Shown here: positions 51,449 through 62,495 of the stretch, one piece after another
Layout of the letters: each line of letters begins with the position of its first letter
Numbering within the stretch: the first letter of the stretch is position 1
Assembly (NCBI GenBank): GCA_963786495.1
Contig: CAWAZL010000002.1
Span: 806,001-870,000, forward strand
From: JALZKA01 sp963786495
GTDB taxonomy: Bacteria; Actinomycetota; Thermoleophilia; Solirubrobacterales; 70-9
Direction: 5' to 3'
Length of the DNA: 64,000 nucleotides
Notes under the pieces: model-generated
Told to the model about the DNA's origin: nothing
The model's input: the letters and a program-made list of their open reading frames with translations, nothing else
The model's database searches: none
Made by a program: the position numbers and the translations under genes

Positions 51449-53113
51449 ATGAAAAGCCGCGCGACAATCTTGATCTTGGGCGCTGCCCAGTTCGTGATGG
51501 TGCTGGACACCACTGTCATGAACGTCTCGATCTCCGAGGTCGTCGCCGACCTCGACACGACGGTGCCGGAAGTTCAGCTTGCGATCACCGCCTACGCGCT
51601 TGGTGATGGCCGCGTTCATGCTGACCGGCGCGAAGCTCGGAGACATGTACGGGCGCCGGCAAGATCTTCGCGATCGGCCTGGGCATCTACGGAACCGGCT
51701 CGTTCATCACCGCGATCAGCCCAAACGTCGAGGTCCTGCTGATCGGCTGGTCGCTGGTCGAGGGGCTCGGCGCCTGCCTGGTGATCCCGTCGATCGCCGC
51801 GCTGACCGCCGCGAACTATTCGGGCAAAGAGCGCGCCATGGCCTACGGCCTGCTCGGCGGGATCGCGGGCGCCGGCGTCGCAGCAGGTCCGCTCATCGGC
51901 GGGTTCGTGACGACCGTCTGGACCTGGCGCATCGTGTTCGCCGCCGAGACCGTGGTCGTGGCGGCGATCCTCATCTTCGGTATCCGCAGGATCCTGCCCG
52001 GGCCATCGGTCGAGCGCGAGAAGCTCGACCTCGTCGGCGCGGCGTCTTTCAGCGATCGGGCTTGGGCTCGTGGTGTTCGGCATCCTGAAGAGCAGCGAGT
52101 GGGGGCTCTTCCAGCCTACCGGCGCGCTCGAGATCGGCGGGCAGGCGATCACGCCATTCGGGTTGTCGGCCGTTCCGTTCGTCGTCGCGGCGGGCATCGT
52201 CTTCCTCGGGCTCTTCCGTAGCTGGGAACTGCGCCTGGAAGCGCGGGGAGGCAAGCCGCTGCTCCGCCCGGGGATGCTGCAGGTGCCGCAGCTTCGCGGC
52301 GGGCTCACGATGTTCGTCTCCTCCTACCTCCTCATGGCGGGCACGTTCTTCGTGCTGCCGCTCTACCTCCAGCTCGTGATCGGGGACAACACGCTCGAGA
52401 CCGGGATCAAGCTCCTGCCCGTCTCGGTCGCGATGATGATCGCCGCCGTCGCCGGCTCGCGCGCGGCCGACCGCGTCTCGCCGAAGCGAATCGTCCGGAT
52501 CGGCCTCCTGCTGCTGTTCGTGGGGCTGATCGGGACGATGGCCACGATCGATCCTGACCTCAGCGGCGCGGCCCTTGCGATCTCGCTCGCCTTCTTCGGC
52601 GGCGGCGTCGGCCTGATCGTCTCGCAGCTCGGAAACGTCGTGATGTCGTCGGTCGGTGAGGACAAGGCGTCAGAGGCGGGCGGGCTCCAGGGCGCCGCGC
52701 AGAGCCTCGGCTCCTCGCTTGGCACGGCGCTGATCGGCGCCGATCCTGCTCGCCGGGCTCACGACAGGGCTTCACGACGCCGTCCGCGCCGACACGTCGA
52801 TACCTCCGGACGTGCAGGAGGCGATCGTCACGCGGCACCGAACAGGGCGTGCCCATGGTCTCGTCAGCGAGACCGCGGAGCAGCTCGCCACGGACGCCGG
52901 CCTGGCGCCCGGATCAAGTCACCGACCCTCGTTGAGGACTACGAGGACGTCCAGATCGATGCGCTCAAGCGGGCGTTCCTCGGAGCTTCGTTCTTCGCGC
53001 TCTTCGCGTTCTGGATCGCCGGCGATCTGCCCGGCGCGCCGCTTGGCGCGGCCGGGCCTGGATCGGATCCGCGGGGCCGTAAGCCGGCAGCTCTTTCCGT
53101 GACCGAATCCTGA
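51449..53113 (+). pseudogene. MFS drug-resistance-type transporter (DHA2), frameshifted
   Basis: A 14-helix EmrB/QacA-like proton antiporter. Intact pieces in different frames: ILILGAAQFVMVLDTTVMNV from 51449, MAAFMLTGAKLGDMYGRR near 51605, IPSIAALTAANYSGKERAMA, then FGILKSSEWGLF near 52075 through LQGAAQSLGSSLGTALIG near 52737, and the end LKRAFLGASFFALFAFWIAG. Four or more single-base changes (about 51600, 51660, 52050, 52740) break it; most are additions of one C or T. Residues between breaks are conserved. Confidence 0.82.
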
Positions 53114-53170
53114 ACCGCGTCTTGCCACCCGTCCGGCCGCGACGGCGCCAGCTGAGGCCTTCCGGCAGGT

Positions 53171-54746
53171 TCACCGGCGCGCATCCTCGACCTCGTACTT
53201 GCGGTGAAGGCGATCCTCCTCCTCCATGTCCGGGAAGCGGAAGCGGACGATTAGGGCACCTACCACGATCGCAACGATGCCTGCCAGATATGCGCGGTCG
53301 TCGCCGTCGAGAAAGGAACTGCGCGCGGCGGCAATGATCTGATCCGCGTACTTCGGATACTGCTCAGCGGTCTCGGCGGCGCTGGAGAACGACTTCTGTA
53401 GCTCCGCCTGCACGCTGTCGGTGATCTTGGCCTCGTTCGGTGGCGTTGGCGATGGCCATGGCGATCGATGCCGAGTAGCCGGCACGTCAGCACGGCCCCG
53501 AGGACCGACTGCATGATGGCTCCGCCAAGGTCTCGCTGAAGATCGCTGGTGCCCGAAGCCATGCCAGCGCGGGAGACCGGAACCGATCCGGTGAGCGAGT
53601 GCGAGGCCGGCGTTCCGGCGAATCCGACCCCGGCGCCGATCAGGAGATATGCAAGGCCGACCTCCCAGTACGACGTCTCTCGTCCCATAGGAAGAGCATG
53701 GTCAAGAAACCGAGCAGGCAGAAGAGATAGCCGACGAGGAGGGTGAACCGCGATCCCCGCGCCGCGATGAGCTTTGCCGACCGGGGAGCCATCGACACCA
53801 TCCCCACGGCGCCGGGCAAGATCGCCGCACCTGCGCCCAGAGTCGAGTATGCGAGCACGTTCTGCAGGTATTGCTGCCCGATGAACATCGCGCCCATCAG
53901 AGTCCCGAAGACGATGATCCCAGCGACCGCGGCGACCCAGAAGATCCGGCGACGCGCGACCGAAAGGTCGTAGAGGGGACTTGTACCCGCCGCTGACGAA
54001 TGACAAATGCGGCGGCCGCAGCCAGAGCAATCAGGCCCAGCCCGGCGGCGAGGGCGCCCTCGTTAGGAATCACGGAGAAGTTGATCGCCAGCACCAGCGC
54101 GGCGATCATCAGGACCGAAAGGATGCCGCCCAGGTTGTCGACCGGGTCCGTGGTCTCGTTGATGTGAGCCGGAACCAGGCGGTGGGCAAGAACGAGTGCC
54201 AACGGCAACGGGTAGCGTGATCAAGAACACCGAACCCCAGTCGAACTCGGTAAGCATCGCTCCAGCGAGCAGCGGGCCCAGCGACGAGATCGCTGCGCCC
54301 AGCGCCAGACCAAAGGGCGATCGATTTGGTCCGGGCCGGTCCGGACCAGAGGGCAGTAATCAACGCCAGAGTTGTCGGAAAGGCCAAGCCTGCCGCGAGT
54401 CCCCCAGGATACGGGCGCCGAACAGGACCTCGACCGAGGGTGCAAAGGCCGCGAGTAGCGAAGCGGGGATGCAAGCGCGGTGCCGACCAGCAGCAGCAAT
54501 TTGCGTCCGTAGCGGTCGCCGACTGCTCCCAGGTAGAGCACCGACGAGGCGAGCCCGAGCGAGAATCCCACGGCAACCAGGTTGAGTGCGGTCTGGCTGG
54601 CGTCGAACGCCTTCCCGATATCCGGGCAGCGCTCAACGCGCAGCAAGGCCGTCGAGATTCGCCACCGCGGCAACCAGGATCAGCGCGGTCAGTACCAATC
54701 CTTGACGCGACGGCGCACTACCGGTTCGGCTCTCCCCCGCTGTCAC
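53171..54746 (-). pseudogene. MFS transporter, frameshifted
   Basis: A second large MFS antiporter convergent with the first. Pieces: VLTALILVAAVANL from GTG 54746, DIGKAFDASQTALNLVAVGFSLGLASSVLYLGAVGDRYGRKL around 54550 in other frames, a block near 54200-53900, GQQYLQNVLAYSTLGAGAAILPGAVGMVSM near 53850, and the cytoplasmic end DMEEEDRLHRKYEVEDARR finishing at 53171. At least five frame changes. It shares the loss pattern of its neighbour. Confidence 0.75.
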
Positions 54747-54795
54747 GGCTCAAGTAATACACGTCTGCTACCCATTTGGGCCGAGCCATCGACCT

Positions 54796-55230
54796 ATGTT
54801 GAACCTCTCCGACACGCTCACTCCGCGCAAGGCCGCGCAGCTAATCGTCCTCGCGACCATGGCGGTGACCGTTGCCGGCGGTCTCCTCGCTTGGGTGATC
54901 GACCACGACGAGTTCCCCCACCTTGGTACGAGCATGTGGTGGGCGCTTCAAACGGTGACGACGGTTGGCTACGGAGACGTCGTCCCACAACAGACGGGCG
55001 GCCGCCTGATCGGCGCGGTGCTGATGCTCCAAGGCATCGGATTTATCACCGTGGTTGCGGCGTCAGTCACCGCGACGCTGATCGAGCAGGCGCGCAGGCG
55101 CCGGCAGGGAGGCGACCGAGGTGCGACCGCTGACCAGATCGAGCAGCTCGAAGGCCGCCTTGCGCGGATCGAGCGGGCGCTCGTCGCCGAGGAATCCGCG
55201 AGCCGCGAGCCGGACGAGTCAGCGCCGTAG
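54796..55230 (+). CDS. Two-helix potassium channel protein
   Basis: A 144-residue ion channel of the Ion_trans_2 family. Two helices (QLIVLATMAVTVAGGLLAWVI and LIGAVLMLQGIGFITVVAASV) surround a pore helix and the selectivity filter TVGYGD (56-61). The C-terminal 55 residues are charged and probably coiled coil (IEQLEGRLARIERALV). It is likely a tetrameric K+ channel; nothing indicates gating by a known ligand. The divergent MFS pseudogene shares its promoter region. Confidence 0.87.
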   Translation: MLNLSDTLTPRKAAQLIVLATMAVTVAGGLLAWVIDHDEFPHLGTSMWWALQTVTTVGYGDVVPQQTGGRLIGAVLMLQGIGFITVVAASVTATLIEQARRRRQGGDRGATADQIEQLEGRLARIERALVAEESASREPDESAP

Positions 55231-55251
55231 CACAGCCAGGAGGCGTGGACG

Positions 55252-56070
55252 CTAGTCGGGAGGCTTGGGTCCGGGACCCGACGCGGGTGGCGCCTCGTTC
55301 ATCGACTCTCGCAAGTTGACGAGGGAGGTATCGGGCACCTGTATCAGCCCTCGGGCTTGGGGCGGTCGAGGTCGGCGGTCACGAACAAAAGCGCGCTGAC
55401 GAGGCCCGCGGCGATGAACACCGGGCCAACACCCCCCCCAGAACCGCCAGATACGCCGCGAGGAGCGCAAGCGCGAGCGTCGCACCGATTACCTCGATGA
55501 CCTTGACCGCGCCGGGCACGCGATTCGAAAGTCCGGCAACCCGCACCGTTTGCTGGTCGATCATCTCGTTTAGCGAGTCGACGTAAAGCCGGGGAGCGCT
55601 CGCTTCGGGATCGGCCTGGAGGGCCTGGTCGGCGACTTCCCAAAGGCGCGATTGCAACTCCTGGCCTCGCGCGATCGCCTCGTCTTGCTCGTCACTTCCG
55701 GGAATCGTGTCGGTGAGCCCGATCTCGGCGTCGGTATAGACCTTGAGGTCTTCCAGCGACTGCGTCCGCATCGGCTCGCGCAGGGTCTGCGCGCGCAGAT
55801 AGGTCGTCCCGATCGCATTCGCGTCGGTCACGGTGGCCGCGCGGCGGTTCTCGTAGCGTCGATCGCAAGCGAGAGGCCGAAGGCAAGCAACAGCGCTACG
55901 AGACCGAGGAGGGCGCCCTGGAGCACGGAGAACGGCTCCTTGAGCTCCGCCGCCGAATGCCGGAGCCGGTGCCCGGCGACCACCCCCAACGCGGTGCCTC
56001 CGAACACGACGAGCAGGATGACCAAGGCCGCGAGCCAGGTCGGCGTTTCGTAAAGCACGGCGATGGACAC
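55252..56070 (-). pseudogene. DUF4239 (bestrophin-like) membrane protein, frameshifted
   Basis: First piece from ATG 56070: WLAALVILLVVFGGTALGVVAGHRLRH and VLQGALLGLVALLLAFGLSLAIDA, closing at 55828. The next frame carries DANAIGTTYLRAQTLREP and an alpha-helical extracytoplasmic part to a last helix ALALALLAAYLAVLGG, then a third frame GPVFIAAGLVSALLFVTADLDRPKPEG and a fourth for the end QVPDTSLVNLRES. One base lost or gained near 55850, 55435 and 55345 accounts for this. Function unknown. Confidence 0.72.
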
Positions 56071-56080
56071 GGCGCCCAGC

Positions 56081-56946
56081 CTACGCTCTCGACGTGGGGG
56101 CGTCCGGGCTAAGGCGGCCGCTCATCTTGATCGCCCTTACGGCGCTGGTCGCTCCGGCTTCAAGCGTGAACCCCACGATAAGCAGGATCGCGCCGGGAAC
56201 ACGCAGGATGGAGAGCCCAGCATCAGGATCCCGATGCGGCCCAGGAGATATGGAGGCAATGCGATCGTCACACCCAGAGCGCCACTGACGATGGTGGTCA
56301 TCATCCGGTCGCGCCGCGAATGCACCGGCTTGATCCCGATGAGGCGCGAGGGCACCGCGACGTAACAGACCATCATGACCCCGATCACACCGCCCAGGGC
56401 GATCGAGAACCAAGGATCATCCCACCGTGTCGCCTCAACCGCTGCGATCGCAAGCATCGTCCCGATGACGGTGCCGGAGGCCAGGATGGGTTTCAGATGT
56501 GCCCGTGCATCTGAAAGCGCCGGGCGGATGGGGGCACCCGGGCGCATGATGGCGAATGCGAACACTGCGTTGAGGTAGAAGCAGGCGACGGTGATTGCAA
56601 CGATGAGCAGTTCGAAAGGCAAGAGCGCAGTGCTCTCGAGTCCCATTAACTCATCCTCGTAAAGGACGTGGCCCCGAAGCGCTCCGAGAGCCGCCCAGAT
56701 CCAGACAGCCGGCAAGAGCTGGATCAGAAGGAGCCGCCAATTCGTCAGAAGCAGCTTGAGGCCATCCAAGAGGAGGGCGAAGGCGCCGATCGCGAAGGCG
56801 AGCGGTCGGAGGATCGGCCGCGAGCGACTGAGACGGGTGAGCGCCTCCTCGAACTTCGATTCGTCGCTCTCCTCGACGGCTCGGACGAGCTCCGCCGCGC
56901 GGGCAGTAAGCAAGCGCACGCGTGTTCCGAAGTCCGCCCCTGTCAT
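56081..56946 (-). pseudogene. Multi-helix membrane protein, frameshift near the C-terminus
   Basis: About 288 residues if corrected. N-terminal cytoplasmic helix AAELVRAVEESDESKFEEAL, then about five hydrophobic helices (LLLIQLLPAVWIWAALGAL, LPFELLIVAITVACFYLNAVFAFAIM, GTVIGTMLAIAAVEA, IALGGVIGVMMVCYVA). The frame changes near 56220; the other frame continues LSILRVPGAILLIVGFTLEAGA to a stop at 56081. Family not recognised. Divergent from the antiporter gene by 76 bases. Confidence 0.65.
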
Positions 56947-57022
56947 CTCAACTGACGCTACCTAGCGGCGCGCGACCGACGGAGAATGCGCCTCAGAGCA
57001 GGCAGGCAATAGCGTCCGGCCC

Positions 57023-58297
57023 ATGGAATGGTCGCTGGCGATCGTCGCACTGGCTCTGATCGCCGTCGCGTCTGTATCGAAGGCGCTGTCGGGCTCGCCG
57101 CTCACACCTGCGATCTTGTTCGTCGCCGTCGGCATCATCGTCGGGCCGGGGGTGCTCGACACTGTTGACGCATCCAGCACCAGCGGCACAGTGCGTGTCC
57201 TCGCCGAAGCGACCCTCGCACTGATTCTCTTCTCGGACGCATCGCGTATCGACTTCGGTTTGCTCCGCCGCGAGATCGGGGTGCCCGCCCGCCTGCTCGG
57301 AATCGGGCTGCCACTGACGATCGGCCTCGGGGCCGTGGCCGCAGCCCTGATCTTCGACGAGCTCACAGCGGGCGAGGCTCTGATCCTGGCCGTCGTGCTT
57401 GCCCCGACGGATGCAGCGCTGGGGCAGGCTGTCGTCACCGAGCCACGTGTGCCGGGCCGGATACGCCAGGGCCTCAATATCGAAAGCGGGCTCAACGACG
57501 GGATCTGCGTCCCACTGCTTTTCGCCGCCGTCGCCGCAGCTGACGTCGAGTCGGAGATCTCGCACGGCCGCGACGCAGGGGCACTCCTGATGGAGGAGAT
57601 CGGCTTCGGGATCGTCGGAGGGGTGGCAGCAGGCGCCTTGATCGGAGCGGTCGTCGTGTTTGCGGGGCGCAAGGACTTGATTGAGGGCACTTGGCGACAG
57701 GTGATCCCTGCCGCTGGTGCTGCCTTGGGATTCGGAACCGCCGCTGCGCTCGGCGGATCCGGGTTCATCGCCGCGTTCGTAGCGGGGATGGCTTTCCGGG
57801 CGACGATAAAACGGGACCCGGAGGACGTGAACCGTCTCACTGAGGAAGTGGGGGGCGTTCTTAATGGCGTCACGTTCATCCTCTTCGGGGCGATTCTCTT
57901 GGGGCCGACCCTGGGTGAGCTCACCTGGAAAATCGCGATCTACGCGCTCCTCAGCCTTACGGTGGTGCGGATGGTTCCCGTAGCGATCGCGATGCTGGGT
58001 TCCGGTGCGCGGAGGCCCACGCTCGGGTTCCTTGGCTGGTTCGGGCCTCGCGGTCTTGCCTCGATCGTCTTTGCCGTGATCGTCGTGGAGCAGTCCCAAC
58101 TTCCGCAGGAGAACCTGATCGTCCAGACCATTTATGCGACGGTCGGGCTTTCTGTCGTCGCGCATGGACTCACCGCCGCACCGCTTGCGGCCAGGTACGC
58201 CGACTGGTTCAGGCGTCATCCGCGAGACGTAGCGCCGATGGAGAGCGCGCCAGTGGAGATGAGCCGCACCCGAGGAACAATGGGCACGGGCCCTTAA
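57023..58297 (+). CDS. Cation:proton antiporter (CPA1/NhaP-like)
   Basis: A 424-residue protein with about 12 helices. Family blocks are AILFVAVGIIVGPGVLDTVD, VVLAPTDAALGQAVV, GLNIESGLNDGICVPLLFA (the ND motif of ion-binding helix 5) and GWFGPRGLASIVFAVIV. It exports Na+ or K+ for protons. The frame is intact although most surrounding genes are broken. C-terminal tail short, no regulatory domain. Confidence 0.9.
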   Translation: MEWSLAIVALALIAVASVSKALSGSPLTPAILFVAVGIIVGPGVLDTVDASSTSGTVRVLAEATLALILFSDASRIDFGLLRREIGVPARLLGIGLPLTIGLGAVAAALIFDELTAGEALILAVVLAPTDAALGQAVVTEPRVPGRIRQGLNIESGLNDGICVPLLFAAVAAADVESEISHGRDAGALLMEEIGFGIVGGVAAGALIGAVVVFAGRKDLIEGTWRQVIPAAGAALGFGTAAALGGSGFIAAFVAGMAFRATIKRDPEDVNRLTEEVGGVLNGVTFILFGAILLGPTLGELTWKIAIYALLSLTVVRMVPVAIAMLGSGARRPTLGFLGWFGPRGLASIVFAVIVVEQSQLPQENLIVQTIYATVGLSVVAHGLTAAPLAARYADWFRRHPRDVAPMESAPVEMSRTRGTMGTGP

Positions 58298-58321
58298 GGA
58301 CCTTCAAGCGGTTCCACAGAT

Positions 58322-58338
58322 TCACCCCTACCGGGTGA
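58322..58338. promoter_or_regulatory. TCACCC-N5-GGGTGA dyad before DUF6325 operon
   Basis: Perfect six-base inverted repeat with spacer CTACC, 64 bases before the DUF6325 gene. Same half-sites and spacing as the dyads at 25107 and 28992, so it probably governs the DUF6325-SHOCT-sulfatase transcript. Confidence 0.65.
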
Positions 58339-58401
58339 TGCGCTCACACTCAGGCTGCGGCACGCTGGAGTGGTATTGCAGTCGAGTCGCAAGGAGCGGG
58401 G

Positions 58402-58833
58402 ATGAGTGAGATCGGCCCAGTCGAGTATTTGATCGTTGCCTTCCCGGGCAACCAGTCCCGGGGTGAGATTGCGCCTGCGCTCGCTGACCTGGTCGATGCG
58501 GGAACAATCCGCCTGATGGATGTCGCTTTCGTCGGTAAGGACGAGGACGGCAACGTGGCCGCCTTCGAGCTCACCGACCTTGACGATGAGGTCAGAAAGG
58601 GCCTTGAGAACCTTGGCGTCGAGGCGACCGGTCTCTTTTCCGAGGAGGATCTCGAAGCCGCAGCTGAGGAGCTCGACCCCAACACGTCAGCCGCCCTCCT
58701 TGTCTGGGAGGACGTCTGGGCCAAGGACGTCGCTCAGGCAATGCGTGATGCGGGCGGGGTGATGTTCGACTTCGGCCGCCTGCCGCACGAGGTTGTCCAG
58801 GCGGCGCGCGATTACGCCCAGGCAAACGCCTAA
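58402..58833 (+). CDS. DUF6325 family protein
   Basis: A 143-residue cytoplasmic protein: GPVEYLIVAFPGNQSRGEIAPALADLVDAGTIRLMD, then DLVFVGKDEDGNV-like strand and a central EEDLEAAAEELDPNTSAALLVWE, ending in a helix DAGGVMFDFGRLPHEVV. Relatives are linked to SHOCT-domain genes and sometimes called membrane-associated stress proteins; function unproven. GGAGCGGGG precedes the ATG. It is first in an operon with SHOCT and sulfatase genes. Confidence 0.82.
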   Translation: MSEIGPVEYLIVAFPGNQSRGEIAPALADLVDAGTIRLMDVAFVGKDEDGNVAAFELTDLDDEVRKGLENLGVEATGLFSEEDLEAAAEELDPNTSAALLVWEDVWAKDVAQAMRDAGGVMFDFGRLPHEVVQAARDYAQANA

Positions 58834-58850
58834 CTCAAAAGGAGATTCAG

Positions 58851-59132
58851 ATGCCGCTAGTACGCAGAGGACCAGGATTGGTTGGGACAGCCGCCAGGGC
58901 GGGAGTCGCGGTAGGAGTTGCGGGAAGAGTCCAGCACCGCCAACAGCAGAAGTGGGCGGCCGAGGAGCAGGCGCAGTACGCCGAGCAGGCACCGCCACCC
59001 CAGGCCGCTCCGGCTCCAGCCGCTGCCCCCGACTTCACCGTCGAGTTGGAGAAGCTCGCAAAGCTTCGAGACGAAGGTGTGATCACGCCCGAGGACTTCG
59101 AAGCCAAGAAAAAGCAGATCCTCGGGATCTGA
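58851..59132 (+). CDS. SHOCT domain protein
   Basis: A 93-residue protein. N-terminal hydrophobic/Gly-rich region (GLVGTAARAGVAVGVAGRV), a Gln/Ala/Pro linker and the C-terminal SHOCT domain (LEKLAKLRDEGVITPEDFEAKKKQIL). SHOCT domains mediate oligomerisation. AAAAGGAG lies seven bases before the ATG. Intact and in the same direction as DUF6325. Confidence 0.85.
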   Translation: MPLVRRGPGLVGTAARAGVAVGVAGRVQHRQQQKWAAEEQAQYAEQAPPPQAAPAPAAAPDFTVELEKLAKLRDEGVITPEDFEAKKKQILGI

Positions 59133-59162
59133 ACGCGCTGCGAAGCTCGCGGAAAGGCAGAG

Positions 59163-61521
59163 ATGAAAGAGTCAGACCGCGGGGCGCTCCCGATCCCGAC
59201 GCCGTCTCACACGGGGCCCGTTACCTATGACGCGAAGAACCCGGACACCGAGTTCGCTCCTATCGAGCCCATCCGCCCGCCGGAGGGTGCGCCGAATGTC
59301 CTAGTCGTCCTCCTGGACGACGTCGGCTTCGCTGCATCGAGCGCCTTCGGGGGCCCGTGCCACACGCCGACGGCCGAGCGCCTTGCCGCAGAACGGGCTT
59401 CGCTACAACCGTTTCCACACCACCGCGCTCTGCTCGCCGACGCGGCGGCGCTGCTGACCGGGCGCAACCACCATCGTCGCAATGGGCGGCATCACCGAGA
59501 TCGCCACGCGGCCCCCGGCTACAACCGGGCAGGCCCAACACCGTCGCGCCCGCTGGCCGAGATTCTGCGGCTCAACGGCTACGCACCGCGCGTTCGGCAA
59601 GTCGCACGAGACCCGGTCTGGGAGGTCAGCCCGTCCGGCCCGACCGACCGCTGGCCGACGGCGGTCCGGCTTCGACAAGTTCTACGGGTTCATCGGCGGC
59701 GAGACGAACCAGTGGCGCCCGGCCATCTACGACGGCATGACGCCGCGTCGAGCGCCGACAGGACCCCGAGAGGCTACCACTTCATGACCGACATGACCGA
59801 CCAGGCGATCGAGTGGATCAAGCGCCCAGAAGGCGCTGACGCCGGACAAGCCGTTCTTCATCTACTTCGCACCGGCGCGACGCACGCCCCGCACCACGTC
59901 CCGAAGGAGTGGATCGCCAAGTACAAGGGCAAGTTCGACCAGGGCTGGGACAAGCTCCGCGAGGAGACGCTCGCCCGCCAGAACAAGCTCGGCGTCGTTC
60001 CCGAGGACGCCAAGCTCACGCCGAACGGCCCGAGGCGATCACGGACTGGGACGACATGCCCGCCGACGAGAAGCGGCTCTTCGCCCGCCAGATGGAGGTC
60101 TTCGCCGGCTTCGCGCGAGCACACCGACCACGAGATCGGCCGGCTGGTCCAGGCGCTCGAGGACCTCGGGCATGCTGGACAACACGCTCATCTTCTACAT
60201 CGTCGGCGACAACGGCGCGAGCGCCGAGGGCGCCCCGAAGGGCTGTTCAACGAGACTGCATCGTCCTCAACGGCGTCGCGGCGAGACCGCCGAGATCATG
60301 CGTCGAAGATCGACGACCTGGGCGGCCCGAGTCCTACCCCCACTACGCCGCCGGCTGGGCCGCGCCGGCAACACGCCGTTCCAATGGACGAAGCAGGTCG
60401 CCTGGCACTTCGGCGGCACCCGCAACGGCATGGTCGTCCACTGGCCGCAAGGGCATCAAGGCCAAGGGCGAGATCCGCTCGCAGTGCACCACGTCATCGA
60501 CATCGCGCCGACGGTCCTCGAAGCGGCCGGCCTGCCCGAGCCCAAGATCGGTCAACGGCAACGCCGCAGACGCCGATCGACGGCGTGAGCATGGCTCTAC
60601 ACGTTCGACGACGCCGACGGCCGAAGGACCGGCACACGACGCAGTACTTCGAGATGTTCGGCAACCGCGGCATCTACCACGACGGCTGGTCGCGGCACCG
60701 CCACAGCGTCCCCTGGCTGGCGAGCCGAGATGCCCGCCTTCGAAGACGAAGTCTGGGAGCTCTACCACGTCGGAGGACTGGACTCAGGCGAACGACCTGG
60801 CCGCAAAGGAACCCGAGAAGCTCAAGGAGCTGCAGCGCCTGTTCCTGAAGGAAGCCGCTCGTACCACGTCCTGCCGCTCGACGATCGCCGCTTCGAGCGG
60901 TTCAACGCCGCCATCGCCGGCCGGCCCGACCTGATGCCGGGCGCACCTCGCTGACGGTCTACGAGGGCATGTCGGGATGACGGAGAACGTGCTTCATCAT
61001 CAAGAACAAGTCGCACACCATCACCGCCGAGGTCGAGATTCCCGAAGGGGCGGCAGCCGAACGGCGTGATCCGTCGCCAAGCGGGCCGCGTTCGGCGGGT
61101 GGAGCCTGTACGTCAAGGACGGCAAGCCGGCCTACACCTACAACATCCTCGGAGTCGAGCGCTTCAAGGTCTGCGGCTCCGAGCAGCTCGCTGCCCGGCA
61201 CGCGCCAGGTCCGCATCGAGTTCGACTACGACGGCGGCGGCGCTCGGCAAGGGCGGCGGACGGCAGCCTCTTCGTCAACGGCGAGAAGGTCGGCGACAGG
61301 CCGGGTCGAGATGACGCGTGCCGATGGTCTTCTCGGCCGACGAGACAACCGATGTCGGGTCCGACAGCGCCACCCCCGTCTCAGACGATCACGGGCCCGG
61401 CGAGACCCGGTTCACCGGGACCGTGAACTGGGTTCAGATCGACATCGACGAGTCCGCCGAGGACTCCGATCACTTCATCACACCGGAAGAACGTATGCGC
61501 ATCGTGATGGCACGTCAATGA
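59163..61521 (+). pseudogene. Arylsulfatase, many frameshifts
   Basis: A sulfatase of about 780 residues, read through at least ten frame changes. Conserved pieces are PNVLVVLLDDVGFAASSAFGGP, the formylglycine region CSPTRAALLTGRNHH (Cys visible in a shifted frame at about 59427), GGETNQWRPAIYDGMTP, KEWIAKYKGKFDQGWDKL, DNTLIFYIVGDNGASAEG, HVIDIAPTVLEAAGLPEP, EMFGNRGIYHDGW and a beta-rich end FVNGEKVGDR. The ends, motifs and active-site residues remain, so errors or recent decay are both possible. Confidence 0.83.
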
Positions 61522-61562
61522 CCGGCCAAACGACAAACAAGGAGCAACGAAAGGAGCACCAA

Positions 61563-61934
61563 ATGAGAGGTGCAGGTCGCACACTATTCGCCGCAATCAT
61601 GCTGGTGATGCTCGGAACGCTGAACATCATCTACGGAATCGGCGCCCTGGATGACGCCAACATATTCGTTGGCGACACGCGGTTCATCCTCGACGACCTC
61701 AACACCCTGGGTTGGGTTCTGATCGTCGTAGGAGCCCTCCAGCTCACGGGCGGTTTCTCGCTCATGGGTGGCGGCGGATACGGGAAGTTCATCGGCATCC
61801 TCGCCGGCACATTGGGCGCGGTCAGCGCCTTCTTCTCCATCGGCGGGGCGTTCCCTGGTGGTCGCTCGTGATGTTCGATCGTGTGCATCTGGATCGTCCA
61901 CGGGCTCGTCATGTTCGACGAGGACCAGACGTAA
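61563..61934 (+). pseudogene. DUF7144 family membrane protein, late frameshift
   Basis: About 124 residues with four helices: LFAAIMLVMLGTLNIIYGIGAL, DLNTLGWVLIVVGALQLTGGF, FIGILAGTLGAVSAFFSIGGAF, then in another frame CIWIVHGLVMFDEDQT to a TAA at 61932. One or two bases are inserted near 61856-61882. AAAGGAG lies seven bases before the ATG. Function unknown; often near SHOCT and DUF6325 genes. Confidence 0.72.
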
Positions 61935-61967
61935 GCCGAGGGCGCGGCTAGTCGAACCAAGCGCGTG

Positions 61968-62016
61968 GAGGACCCCGGCGGCGGCGTCCCTCGGGGCGCT
62001 GCCGCGGGTCCTCTTT
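61968..62016 (+). terminator. Intrinsic terminator after DUF7144 gene
   Basis: GAGGACCCCGGCGGC pairs with GCTGCCGCGGGTCCTC around a 15-base loop, followed by TTT. A strong GC stem just after the operon ends, before a convergent gene, so it may serve both strands. Confidence 0.65.
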
Positions 62017-62117
62017 GCTGCCGGGCCTGCGGCTGCGAGGATCGCTCGGAGTAGGCCCCGCCCTTGATGGCAGCGGCGCGCAGGAACGAGCGCCGCCGAA
62101 TGACTGACCTGCGGCGC

Positions 62118-62463
62118 CTAAGCAAGATCGTCCTCGCCCCCGGGAGGGACATCCCGAGTGCGAGCATCAGTTCAGGGCAGCTGCGGTTACCCGGGCGGAT
62201 CCCGACCTGGGGAGCAACCGCTCGCAGTACGCCGAGGATGTCTTCGGGGCTCACACCGGCCTCAGGGCCCCATCACCTGGTGTCCATATGAAGCGGGTGG
62301 CGCGTCCAGGGCTATCAGCGTCGCTATCCGCACCAGGGCAACAGTGGTCTCGGGGATTGGCGAAGCGTCCAGGGGGGTTCTCTGAGCCCACCGTCCTCGC
62401 GATCGAATCGGGCTCCCCGACAGATATGCCGGCGAGCGCTTCGCGAGTCTCCTGGCGCGTCAT
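62118..62463 (-). pseudogene. Carboxymuconolactone decarboxylase (CMD) family protein, frameshifted
   Basis: Translated from ATG 62463: TRQETREALAGISVGEPDSIA, then in another frame LDASPIPETTVALVRIATLIALDAPPASY, then GVSPEDILGVLRAVAPQVG and finally PELMLALGMSLPGEDDLA ending at 62118. Frame changes lie near 62380, 62285 and 62200. CMD-fold proteins include AhpD-like peroxidases; the CxxC of AhpD is not present. It is divergent from the holin-like gene across the nested TCACCC sites. Confidence 0.7.
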
Positions 62464-62495
62464 ACCCAGACGCTACGGGCGGCTGCTTCCCGGGC

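Noticed and set aside
56993..58219. Long minus-strand frame opposite the CPA antiporter
   Set aside because: The plus strand has transmembrane helices and the ND motif; the other frame is charged, repetitive and motif-free.
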